From: an uncultured Eubacteriales bacterium
GTDB lineage: Bacteria; Bacillota; Clostridia; Christensenellales; Borkfalkiaceae
Reading direction: 5' to 3'
Assembly: GCA_958405585.1 (NCBI GenBank)
Contig: CATYEP010000122.1
Location: 1-5,822, forward strand
Length of the DNA stretch: 5,822 nt
In this document: piece by piece, positions 1 to 5,251 of the stretch
How positions within the stretch are numbered: the stretch's first letter is position 1
Layout of the letters: each line of letters opens with the position of its first letter
Translations under genes and position numbers: made by a program
The notes under the pieces: generated by a model
Databases searched by the model: none
Told to the model about the DNA's origin: nothing
Seen by the model: the letters and a program-made list of their open reading frames with translations, nothing else

Positions 1-557
1 TGGCGCAGTGGTGGGTGATCACGATTTCCTGGGAATCGATCATCAACATGATTTTCCTGGCGATGCGTTTGTTTTTGCTCGTATTGGGAACGTCCGTGCT
101 GACGCTGACTACGACGCCCGTTGCATTGACTGACGGGATCGAGAGCCTGCTCACGCCGCTTAAATGGATTCATTTTCCCGTGCATGAACTGGCGCTGATC
201 ATGAGCATTGCTTTGCGGTTTATTCCGACGCTGATCGATGAAACAAACCGAATCATATCTGCGCAGAAAGCGCGCGGAGCGAATTTTGAAACGGGCGGAC
301 TGATCAAGCGTGCAAAGGCGATGATCCCCGTGCTTGTGCCGCTACTGGTGAGTGCATTCCGCAGGGCGGAGGATCTCGGCGATGCGATGGATGCGCGCTG
401 TTACAGCGGTTCGAAGGGAAGGACGAAGTACAAAAAGCTCACATTCGGATGGCGCGACGCTGTGGGGCTGATCCTGCTTGCGGGGCTGATCACGGGTGTG
501 GTGTTCCTGAATATTTATTTTGGCGGAAAGTTTGCGATACTCAATTATTTCTATTGA
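1..557 (+). CDS. ecfT: ECF transporter transmembrane scaffold EcfT (5'-truncated by window edge)
   Basis: The reading frame is open from the first bases (codons in phase with base 3) to TGA at 555-557, so about 185 C-terminal residues are visible and the real start lies upstream. EcfT is the integral-membrane subunit of energy-coupling factor importers. It couples the ATPases EcfA1/EcfA2 to interchangeable vitamin- or metal-binding S components. Visible hallmarks are the TTTP..LTDGIE..L.PLK segment, the PVHELALIMSIALRFIPTL segment, and the coupling-helix motifs: Ala-Arg-Gly at 270-278 and a second motif reading Ala-Arg-Cys at 393-401, followed by the GRTKYKKL segment. A final hydrophobic helix (about 474-530) precedes the stop. 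In the Bacillota order, ecfA1 and ecfA2 normally lie directly upstream and truA directly downstream; the latter is seen here. The gene cannot be assigned to one substrate because EcfT is shared among S components. Identification is confident; only the missing N-terminus is unknown. Confidence 0.95.
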   Translation, partial: AQWWVITISWESIINMIFLAMRLFLLVLGTSVLTLTTTPVALTDGIESLLTPLKWIHFPVHELALIMSIALRFIPTLIDETNRIISAQKARGANFETGGLIKRAKAMIPVLVPLLVSAFRRAEDLGDAMDARCYSGSKGRTKYKKLTFGWRDAVGLILLAGLITGVVFLNIYFGGKFAILNYFY

Positions 558-574
558 GATTTGTGACGAAATCA

Positions 575-589
575 CGCATACGTTATGCG
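575..589 (+). other. Short perfect hairpin in the ecfT-truA gap
   Basis: CGCATA (575-580) and TATGCG (584-589) form a 6-bp stem with a 3-base loop. A shorter GTGA/TCAC pair (563-566 and 572-575) lies just before it. The hairpin buries the upstream candidate ATG at 585. With no T-run after it, it is not a terminator. It may only affect translation of truA, or be chance. Confidence 0.3.
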
Positions 590-605
590 GAAATTGGTGC
601 AAACT

Positions 606-1385
606 ATGAATATAGTGATGAAAGTCTGTTATGACGGTACGCATTTTTGCGGCTGGCAGATACAGGAGAACGGCAGGACCGTGCAGGGGGAGCTGGAACG
701 CGCGGTAACGGAGCGGTTCGGAATTGTTTCGCGGGTGACGGGGAGCGGCAGGACGGATGCCGGCGTACACGCGGCGGGGCAGGTGTGTAACTTTGCTCTG
801 GACGATGCGATCCGAATCACGCCCGCGCGCGTTGCGGACGCGCTGAACACGGTGCTTCCTGCGGATGTGCGGGTATTGGAGAGCGCGCGGGCGGATGAAA
901 TGTTTGATGCCTGTCGGTCGGCGAAGAAAAAATCCTATCGTTACAGCATATATTGTTCAAAACGAGAAATACCGCTGTTGGAGCGGTATGCGGTGCGGTT
1001 CGGGGAAGATCCCGATCTTGTGCTCATGCGTACGTGTGCGAAGTTATTGGAAGGAGAGCACGATTTTGCGGCGTTTTCCGCGACAGGTTCGTCGGTAAAG
1101 ACGACGGTGCGTACGGTGTATTCGGTCACTGTGGCAGAGAGATCCGAATGCGGTGCGCGGGTATTGGATGTAACGGTTTGCGGCAACGGGTTCCTATACA
1201 ATATGGTGCGCATTATGGCGGGAGTGCTGTTGGACTTCGGATGCGGCAAACTTTCGGAAGAATCGGTCAGGGCTGCGTTGCAGGGCGGCGGACGCGATCT
1301 TTTGGGAAAGACGATGCCGGCAAAGGGACTTACTCTTCTGCGTGCCGAATACGGATGCGATCTGTTCGGCAGGGCTTCGGAATAA
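606..1385 (+). CDS. truA: tRNA pseudouridine(38-40) synthase TruA
   Basis: TruA isomerises uridines 38, 39 and 40 in the anticodon stem-loop of many tRNAs to pseudouridine; it is a cytosolic dimer that needs no cofactor. Counting from ATG 606 the product is 259 aa, close to the usual 245-270. The N-terminal YDGTHFCGWQ box is at residues 9-18. The catalytic loop GSGRTDAGVHAAGQ is at 46-59 with the nucleophile Asp51. A conserved KSYRYSI stretch is at 109-115 and HDFAAFS at 152-158. The NGFLYNMVRIMAG signature is at 194-206. I chose ATG 606 because it leaves eight residues before YDG, as I recall for the B. subtilis protein. An in-frame ATG at 585 would add seven residues but has no Shine-Dalgarno and sits in a hairpin. 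ATG 606 itself has only a weak GGTG (596-599), so translational coupling to ecfT, whose stop is 48 nt upstream, is plausible. Family assignment is certain; the start is less so. Confidence 0.95.
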   Translation: MNIVMKVCYDGTHFCGWQIQENGRTVQGELERAVTERFGIVSRVTGSGRTDAGVHAAGQVCNFALDDAIRITPARVADALNTVLPADVRVLESARADEMFDACRSAKKKSYRYSIYCSKREIPLLERYAVRFGEDPDLVLMRTCAKLLEGEHDFAAFSATGSSVKTTVRTVYSVTVAERSECGARVLDVTVCGNGFLYNMVRIMAGVLLDFGCGKLSEESVRAALQGGGRDLLGKTMPAKGLTLLRAEYGCDLFGRASE

Positions 1386-1414
1386 GAAAAAAAAGGATCG
1401 GTGAGATCCGATAC

Positions 1415-1418
1415 GGAG
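1415..1418 (+). promoter_or_regulatory. Ribosome binding site fixing the start of the repeat-tailed membrane protein
   Basis: GGAG sits 5 nt before ATG 1424. It decides the start in a frame that stays open far upstream inside truA. A short hairpin (GGATC 1395-1399 with GATCC 1405-1409) lies between the truA stop and this site. Confidence 0.65.
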
Positions 1419-1423
1419 TTATT

Positions 1424-2428
1424 ATGGAATTTTTTGTAGTGTTCGGGGCGATTTTTTCGCTTTGCGATCCCAGAGTTAAAGCTGCTTATGGGTGGAATGT
1501 ATTGCCTGTCTATTGGGCTTTTATTATTTCATTGCTTGTTTATGCTGTATTTTATGCATTTAAAGCGATCGGACTTTCTACCATGGCAAAAAAGAGAGAA
1601 ATGAATAAATATGTCTGGTGTGCGTTTGTACCGTTTGCCAGTACATGGCTGATGGGCAAATTGGCGGGAGCCGTGCGCGTCGGAAGAACGAAGATCGAGT
1701 TTTTCGGATTGCTTACGATGATCGCTGAAATTTGTCTCTGTGTCTGCTATGCGCTGAATTATTTCCCGTTGGCATATGCCTACACACACAACCTCTATGA
1801 GGTTGTGATTTCGGTGGAAAATAATGTTACGTCTTACGGTTTGCAGTTCAGCAGTGAATTTCAGCCGTTCGTAACGGTTATGAATATTGCGTACGTTGCA
1901 GAATACATTTTCATGATTATCTACGTTGTTTTAAGTGTATTTCTGTATATGGGATTTTTCCGCGGATACGCGCCGCAGTCGTACATCTGGCTGGATGTGC
2001 TGTGCATTTTCCTGCCTGTTGCGGGAATTCTTGCGTTTGCGTTCCGCAACCGCAAATTTGTCGATTACGAAAAGTATATACAGGCGCGTATGGAACAGAT
2101 CCGTCGTGTGCAGCAGGCGCAATACGGGCGTCCGCCTTACGGAAATCCGTACGGAAATCCGTACGGAAATCCTTACGGCGGTTCTTACGGTGACCCCTAC
2201 GGCGGCCCCTACGGACAGAACGGGCAGGCGCCTTACGGCGGACCGGCGGCAAAACCGGATGATCCGTTTGGTGAGTTTTCTTCCGGAGAAAACAAGTCTT
2301 CGGAGCAGGATCCTTTTGGGGAATTCGGTCAGCAAAATACGAGCGGACAAAATGCAAACGGGCAGAACGGAAATAACGGGCAAGAGCGCAAAGATCCGCC
2401 GCAGGATCCCGATCATTTTTCATCCTGA
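1424..2428 (+). CDS. Polytopic membrane protein of unknown function with Tyr-Gly-Pro repeat tail
   Basis: I do not recognise a named family for this 334-aa protein. Residues 1-210 carry about five hydrophobic segments, near 29-50, 63-82, 93-117, 154-178 and 187-208, and a further hydrophobic stretch at 1-14. The pattern AKKRE....VWCAFVPF..TWLMGK (55-79) resembles a motif I recall in poorly characterised clostridial membrane proteins (memory, not a search). The basic FRNRK (207-211) after the last helix suggests by the positive-inside rule that the tail is cytoplasmic. The tail begins with a charged, possibly helical stretch (213-233). Seven tetrapeptide units of the Tyr-Gly-x-Pro type follow (239-266), then two copies of DPFGEF (280-285 and 296-301), then an Asn/Gln/Gly-rich end that is probably disordered. 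There is no signal peptide or catalytic motif that I can see. The gene starts 38 nt after truA, so cotranscription with ecfT-truA is likely, but nothing in the sequence ties its role to either. Expression looks real: it has an RBS, a single long frame and codon use like its neighbours. Confidence 0.8.
   Translation: MEFFVVFGAIFSLCDPRVKAAYGWNVLPVYWAFIISLLVYAVFYAFKAIGLSTMAKKREMNKYVWCAFVPFASTWLMGKLAGAVRVGRTKIEFFGLLTMIAEICLCVCYALNYFPLAYAYTHNLYEVVISVENNVTSYGLQFSSEFQPFVTVMNIAYVAEYIFMIIYVVLSVFLYMGFFRGYAPQSYIWLDVLCIFLPVAGILAFAFRNRKFVDYEKYIQARMEQIRRVQQAQYGRPPYGNPYGNPYGNPYGGSYGDPYGGPYGQNGQAPYGGPAAKPDDPFGEFSSGENKSSEQDPFGEFGQQNTSGQNANGQNGNNGQERKDPPQDPDHFSS
2138..2221 (+). repeat. 12-bp coding tandem repeat (seven units)
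   Basis: Seven consecutive 12-base units each begin TACGG and encode a Tyr-Gly-x-x tetrapeptide. The first three (2138-2149, 2150-2161, 2162-2173) are TACGGAAATCC plus G, G or T, so they are nearly identical and look recently duplicated. Later units (2174, 2186, 2198, 2210) keep TACGG but diverge at the third and fourth codons, giving Gly-Ser, Asp-Pro, Gly-Pro and Gln-Asn. An outlying PYGG occurs just downstream. The unit is in frame, so copy-number change would lengthen or shorten the protein tail without breaking it. Confidence 0.9.
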
Positions 2429-2548
2429 CGGGGTGAGCAAGAAGGAATTTTTATTAATTCAGGCTGGTACAATAACAGTGGAAAGACAAACGGCTGTATT
2501 GAGCAGGTCTGACTGATTTTTGATCGTTGAAATAAAGAGATTGGCCGG

Positions 2549-2572
2549 GTGCCGCGCAAAATTGCGCGGCAC
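2549..2572. repeat. GC-rich palindrome, copy 1 of an intergenic pair
   Basis: GTGCCGCGCAA and its exact reverse complement TTGCGCGGCAC flank two bases, giving an 11-bp inverted repeat (about 9 bp of stem in RNA with an AAAATT loop). It is preceded by GCCGG at 2544-2548. The 13-base left part (2544-2556) matches 12 of 13 bases of the palindrome at 5022-5061. An alternative 10-bp pairing exists between 2556-2565 and 2576-2585. There is no T-run after it, so it is at best an atypical terminator for the genes upstream. Confidence 0.75.
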
Positions 2573-2603
2573 ACGGCAATTTTGCCCGAAAACTCGCCCC
2601 CGA

Positions 2604-2632
2604 TTGACAAGACGGGGAGAATATGGTATAAT
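2604..2632 (+). promoter_or_regulatory. Consensus sigma-A promoter of mnmE
   Basis: TTGACA at 2604-2609 and TATAAT at 2627-2632 are both perfect matches, 17 bp apart, with an extended -10 TGG at 2624-2626. The predicted transcription start near 2639 gives a 5' leader of only about 17 bases. It therefore separates mnmE from the upstream transcription unit. Confidence 0.88.
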
Positions 2633-2643
2633 TTTTCATATTC

Positions 2644-2648
2644 AGGAG
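2644..2648 (+). promoter_or_regulatory. Ribosome binding site of mnmE
   Basis: AGGAG lies 7 nt before ATG 2656, an ideal spacing. It supports that start, and nearly the whole predicted leader is taken up by the ribosome binding site. Confidence 0.85.
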
Positions 2649-2655
2649 CAGGATT

Positions 2656-3996
2656 ATGGTTAGCGATACGATAGCTGCAATTTCCACGCCGCCGGGGAAA
2701 GGGGGCGTAGCGATCATACGTCTGAGCGGAGAAAGTCCGCTGTCGGTTGCGGAAAAGATGTTTTTCCCGTCGGGAAAACGGGCGGTCTCTGATTTCGAAC
2801 CGCAGAGAATGTATCCGGGGGAGATCGACGGCGGGACATTCCGTGATTACGGATTGTGTGTTTATTTTAAGGCGCCGCACAGTTTTACGGGAGAGGATGT
2901 CGTGGAATTTCATTGCCACGGCGGTACGAGCATAGCGCGCGGAATTTTGAGACGAGCGCTTTCGTTGGGATGCCGTTTGGCGGAGCGGGGCGAGTTTACG
3001 CGCCGCGCGTTTTTGAACGGTAAGCTTTCCCTTTCGTCAGCGGAAGGTCTGATCGACATGATCAACGGTGAGAGCGAAGCGGAAGTCAGGGCAGGGTATA
3101 TGCTCTATTCCGAACGTCTGAATGGCGGAGTCTCGGAATTGCAGGCGCAGCTTACGGAAATTCTTGCGGGGATCGATGCGGATATCGATTTCCCCGAAGA
3201 GGATATTGAACATACCGATCTCAAAGACGTGAAAGAGCGGATCTCGGAAATGGCGGAGCGTCTGGGAAAGATGGTTTCCACCTATAAAACGGGCCGTAAG
3301 ATCAAGGAAGGCGTTTCGGTCGTGCTGGCTGGTAAACCGAATACGGGGAAAAGCTCCATCTTGAACGCGCTGTTGGGGTCGGACAAAGCCATCGTTTCGT
3401 CGGTAGCGGGTACGACGCGCGACGTGGTGGAAGGTACTCTCGAAATTGACGGCGTTCGGTTTAATCTCTATGATACGGCAGGCATCCGTGAAAGCGGGGA
3501 CGAGATCGAGAGCATCGGCATTTCGCGGGCAAAGGCGCTGATCGATGGGGCGGATCTGGTTCTGTTTATTTTGGATGCTTCGGATAAACTTTCTGAGGAA
3601 GACAGAAAAATTTACGATTCGCTGGCGGAGAAGAAAAAACTTGTCGTCTATAATAAAACCGATCTGGGGGAAGGCGTATGCGATCCTCCTGCGGATATCC
3701 GTGTTTCAGCAAAGACAGGTGAAAATATAGAAGAATTGCGAAAGGAAATGTTCGGGCGCTGTATGAAGGATTATACGGCAGACGGGGAATTTCTGATCGA
3801 AGAGAGACATTACGCGGCACTGTGCCGCGCGTTGTCGGATATACGCGAAGCGCTGTCGGCCTGCGGGAAAGTGCCGCTGGATTTATTGGGGGTGCATTTG
3901 AAATCGGCGTGGGAAACGTTGGGAGAGATCAGCGGTGAAACGGCGAACGAACGTATCATAGATGAAATTTTTGCGAAGTTCTGCGTCGGAAAGTAA
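2656..3996 (+). CDS. mnmE: tRNA uridine-5-carboxymethylaminomethyl GTPase MnmE (TrmE)
   Basis: With MnmG, MnmE adds the carboxymethylaminomethyl or aminomethyl group to C5 of wobble uridine 34 in tRNAs reading NNA/NNG codons, using GTP, a methylene-tetrahydrofolate and FAD on MnmG. The 446-aa length fits the family (about 450-460). The N-terminal folate-binding domain starts at DTIAAISTPPGKGGVAIIRLSG (residues 4-25) and runs to about 118; GEFTRRAFLNGKL is at 112-124. The G domain, inserted in the helical domain, has G1 GKPNTGKS (226-233), G2 GTTRD (252-256), G3 DTAG (273-276), G4 NKTD (333-336) and G5 SAKT (351-354). Glu279, after the G3 loop, aligns with the catalytic glutamate of the E. coli enzyme. 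The protein ends in CVGK, the family's C-terminal C-x-G-K motif with its essential cysteine. All key residues are present. It has its own promoter and RBS. MnmG is not in the window. A LysR gene follows after 38 nt. Confidence 0.97.
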   Translation: MVSDTIAAISTPPGKGGVAIIRLSGESPLSVAEKMFFPSGKRAVSDFEPQRMYPGEIDGGTFRDYGLCVYFKAPHSFTGEDVVEFHCHGGTSIARGILRRALSLGCRLAERGEFTRRAFLNGKLSLSSAEGLIDMINGESEAEVRAGYMLYSERLNGGVSELQAQLTEILAGIDADIDFPEEDIEHTDLKDVKERISEMAERLGKMVSTYKTGRKIKEGVSVVLAGKPNTGKSSILNALLGSDKAIVSSVAGTTRDVVEGTLEIDGVRFNLYDTAGIRESGDEIESIGISRAKALIDGADLVLFILDASDKLSEEDRKIYDSLAEKKKLVVYNKTDLGEGVCDPPADIRVSAKTGENIEELRKEMFGRCMKDYTADGEFLIEERHYAALCRALSDIREALSACGKVPLDLLGVHLKSAWETLGEISGETANERIIDEIFAKFCVGK

Positions 3997-4021
3997 TTCT
4001 TTTGCGGTGGCGGGCAGATAT

Positions 4022-4026
4022 AGGAG
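4022..4026 (+). promoter_or_regulatory. Ribosome binding site fixing the start of the LysR gene
   Basis: AGGAG lies 8 nt before ATG 4035. It favours that start over an in-frame TTG at 4002, which has no Shine-Dalgarno and would add eleven residues before the conserved N-terminus. Confidence 0.85.
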
Positions 4027-4034
4027 AAAGTTAC

Positions 4035-4925
4035 ATGGTCAATCTGGAATTGTACAGAGTTTTTTACACGGTCGCAAAGTGCGGTAGCCTTACGCGAGCG
4101 GCGGACGAATTGTTTATCAGTCAGCCGGCAGTCTCGCAGGCGATCAAGCAGCTGGAAGGTCAGTTAGGAGCGTCGCTGTTCAATCGCACGCACCGCGGTA
4201 TGGAGCTTTCCGAACAGGGCGGAAAACAGATCTTTGATATCGTCGAGAAAGCGCTCGGAGAGTTGGATACTGCAGAAAATAAGCTGAAAGAGATCAACAC
4301 GAAAGCGACTGGCACGATCCGTATCAGCGCCTCGGATACGATTTTTTCCTATGTTTTGATCGATAAGATCGCGCAGTACCATGAAAAATATCCGGATGTC
4401 AGACTGAATTTGATCAACTGCATCACGACAGAAACATTGGAATTGCTCAAAAACAATAAATGTGACATCGCTTTTTTAAATCTCCCTGTGGATGATAAAG
4501 ATTTCATTCTTTCGAGCGCGATCATGCCTCTTCACGACACGTTTGTGGCAAACGAAAAGTTTGCGGCGCTTGCCGAAGGCGTGCAGCCTTTGAAAAATAT
4601 GCACGACTATCCCTTGCTGATGCTGGATACCAATACGGTCACGCGTAAAGCCATCATTAATTTTTCGCATTCCATCGGGATCCATTTGCATCCGGAAATC
4701 GAGTGCGGCAGTCTGGAACTGATGATCCAACTTGCCAAAAACGGGGTAGGGATCGCCTGCGTTCCGAAAGAATATGTCAAGAGAGAACTTTCGGAGGACA
4801 AAACGCTGTTTGAGATCAAAACAGAACCGGCTTTGCCCGCACGTTCGGTTGGTATCGCTTTCCCGAAGGGTGCCGCGCCGTCTTTTGCGGTGCGCGAATT
4901 TTTCAAAATGTTTGAAACAGATTAA
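4035..4925 (+). CDS. LysR-type transcriptional regulator
   Basis: This 296-aa protein has the standard LysR layout and length. A winged helix-turn-helix fills residues 1-60: NLELYRVFYTVAKCGSLTRA, then ADELFISQPAVSQAIKQLE (23-41), then the LGASLFNRTHRGMELSEQG wing. A linker helix spans about 61-90, and a periplasmic-binding-protein-like effector domain runs from TGTIRISASDT (92-102) to the end, with the usual NGVGIACVPKEYV stretch at 236-248. Such proteins bind DNA as dimers or tetramers and respond to a small ligand. The ligand and targets cannot be told from the sequence. LysR genes are often divergent from their target, but this one is co-directional, 38 nt after mnmE with no promoter visible in the gap, so it probably reads out from the mnmE promoter. 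It ends at the hairpin terminator at 4977. No LysR box (T-N11-A dyad) is convincing nearby. Confidence 0.93.
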   Translation: MVNLELYRVFYTVAKCGSLTRAADELFISQPAVSQAIKQLEGQLGASLFNRTHRGMELSEQGGKQIFDIVEKALGELDTAENKLKEINTKATGTIRISASDTIFSYVLIDKIAQYHEKYPDVRLNLINCITTETLELLKNNKCDIAFLNLPVDDKDFILSSAIMPLHDTFVANEKFAALAEGVQPLKNMHDYPLLMLDTNTVTRKAIINFSHSIGIHLHPEIECGSLELMIQLAKNGVGIACVPKEYVKRELSEDKTLFEIKTEPALPARSVGIAFPKGAAPSFAVREFFKMFETD

Positions 4926-4976
4926 AACACTTTGAAGTAACAGCCATTATTTTAAGTTTGAAATATTTATTAAAAC

Positions 4977-5010
4977 AGTGCTCCGGGGCGAACTGCCTCG
5001 GAGCACTTTT
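4977..5010 (+). terminator. Intrinsic terminator of the mnmE-LysR unit
   Basis: AGTGCTCCGGGGC (4977-4989) pairs with GCCTCGGAGCACT (4995-5007) through 13 pairs including one G-T wobble, with a GAACT loop. Four T's (5007-5010) close it, which is a short U-tract, so termination may be incomplete. It lies 51 bases after the LysR stop. Confidence 0.75.
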
Positions 5011-5021
5011 AGGTAAAGTAA

Positions 5022-5061
5022 GCCGGATGCCGCGGAGCGAAAAAATTTTCGCTCCGCGGCA
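5022..5061. repeat. GC-rich palindrome, copy 2 of an intergenic pair
   Basis: TGCCGCGGAGCG (5028-5039) and CGCTCCGCGGCA (5050-5061) form a perfect 12-bp stem around AAAAAATTTT, which can add four more A-T pairs. The left part GCCGGATGCCGCG (5022-5034) matches 12 of 13 bases at 2544-2556, and CGCGGCA (5055-5061) matches 2565-2571. The interior differs between copies, yet each stays self-complementary. Confidence 0.75.
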
Positions 5062-5119
5062 ATGTTGCAATACGAGCTCTGAATTTTTTTTCTTTGTTTT
5101 ATACATTCTGAAAATAATG

Positions 5120-5150
5120 AAAAAAATTTTTTAAATTTTTTCTTCAAAAT
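5120..5150 (+). promoter_or_regulatory. A/T-tract region, possible UP element of hsp20
   Basis: A7-T6-A3-T6 followed by CTTCAAAAT ends just before the -35 box. Its position, roughly -67 to -37 from the predicted start, is where the RNA polymerase alpha subunit contacts UP elements. Composition is the only evidence. Confidence 0.4.
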
Positions 5151-5152
5151 AC

Positions 5153-5180
5153 TTGACACTGAATTTTAAAGTGGTATAAT
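5153..5180 (+). promoter_or_regulatory. Consensus sigma-A promoter of hsp20
   Basis: TTGACA at 5153-5158 and TATAAT at 5175-5180 are perfect matches, 16 bp apart, with an extended -10 TGG at 5172-5174. The start of transcription is expected near 5187, inside the CIRCE operator, giving a leader of about 65 bases. A promoter this strong implies that repression keeps the gene quiet without stress. Confidence 0.9.
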
Positions 5181-5181
5181 A

Positions 5182-5208
5182 TTAGCAATCTCAGAAAGAG
5201 AGTGCTAA
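5182..5208 (+). promoter_or_regulatory. CIRCE operator (HrcA binding site)
   Basis: TTAGCAATC, nine bases, GAGTGCTAA matches the CIRCE consensus TTAGCACTC-N9-GAGTGCTAA at 17 of 18 positions; the single mismatch is A for C at 5188. It begins two bases after the -10 box and covers the predicted transcription start, the classic position for HrcA repression that is relieved on heat shock when GroE is titrated. hrcA itself is not in the window. Confidence 0.93.
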
Positions 5209-5231
5209 CACTTAATAAAAGTAAGTGCTAA
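5205..5231 (+). promoter_or_regulatory. Second, overlapping CIRCE-like operator
   Basis: CTAACACTT, nine bases, AAGTGCTAA has the same N9 geometry and matches CIRCE at 14 of 18 positions (left half 6 of 9, right half 8 of 9). It overlaps the first site by four bases and repeats its right half exactly 23 bp downstream (AGTGCTAAC at 5201-5209 and 5224-5232). It ends just before the ribosome binding site. Confidence 0.55.
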
Positions 5232-5236
5232 CTTAA

Positions 5237-5242
5237 AAGGAG
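5237..5242 (+). promoter_or_regulatory. Ribosome binding site fixing the hsp20 start
   Basis: AAGGAG ends directly against an in-frame ATG at 5243, too close to serve it, and lies 9 nt before ATG 5252, a normal spacing. The start is therefore taken as 5252. Confidence 0.85.
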
Positions 5243-5251
5243 ATGATTTTT

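Larger units (their letters stand above)
2429..2655. other. Intergenic region before mnmE
   Basis: This 227-base gap contains no supportable gene on either strand. The first 115 bases show nothing distinctive. Then come the GC-rich palindrome at 2549-2572, a promoter at 2604-2632 and the mnmE ribosome binding site. There is no clear T-tract terminator for the upstream genes, so the palindrome may be what ends or stabilises their transcript. Confidence 0.6.
4926..5251. other. Intergenic region between the LysR gene and hsp20
   Basis: In order, this region holds the LysR-gene terminator (4977-5010), a GC-rich palindrome (5022-5061), an A/T-rich stretch with A7-T6-A3-T6 tracts (5120-5141), the hsp20 promoter, CIRCE plus a second CIRCE-like operator, and the hsp20 ribosome binding site. 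Minus-strand open frames here are broken up by the hairpins and look noncoding. Confidence 0.7.

Noticed and set aside
953..1423. Open frame in phase with the repeat-tailed membrane protein, running back into truA
   Set aside because: It overlaps the conserved truA coding sequence in another frame, its translation is Arg/Cys/Gly-rich with no hydrophobic pattern, and a GGAG-spaced ATG at 1424 marks the true start.
2138..2221. Possible CRISPR-like array
   Set aside because: The units are 12 bp, contiguous and in frame, with no spacers; it is a coding tandem repeat.
1917..2516. Several long open frames on both strands across the repeat tail
   Set aside because: They are by-products of the 12-bp repeat and biased codons; translations are Arg-rich low complexity, lack ribosome binding sites and conflict with the + strand gene.
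2413..2919. Minus-strand open frame across the mnmE promoter and 5' end
   Set aside because: It runs antisense to a confident gene and through a GC-rich palindrome and a consensus promoter; no recognisable protein features.
4977..5007. Part of a tRNA or small structured RNA
   Set aside because: A single continuous stem with a 5-base loop followed by T's fits a terminator; no tRNA arms are present.
4903..5159. Two minus-strand open frames between the LysR gene and hsp20
   Set aside because: Lys/Phe-rich translations arise from A/T tracts and hairpin sequences, with no ribosome binding site or domain; the region is better explained as terminator, palindrome and promoter.
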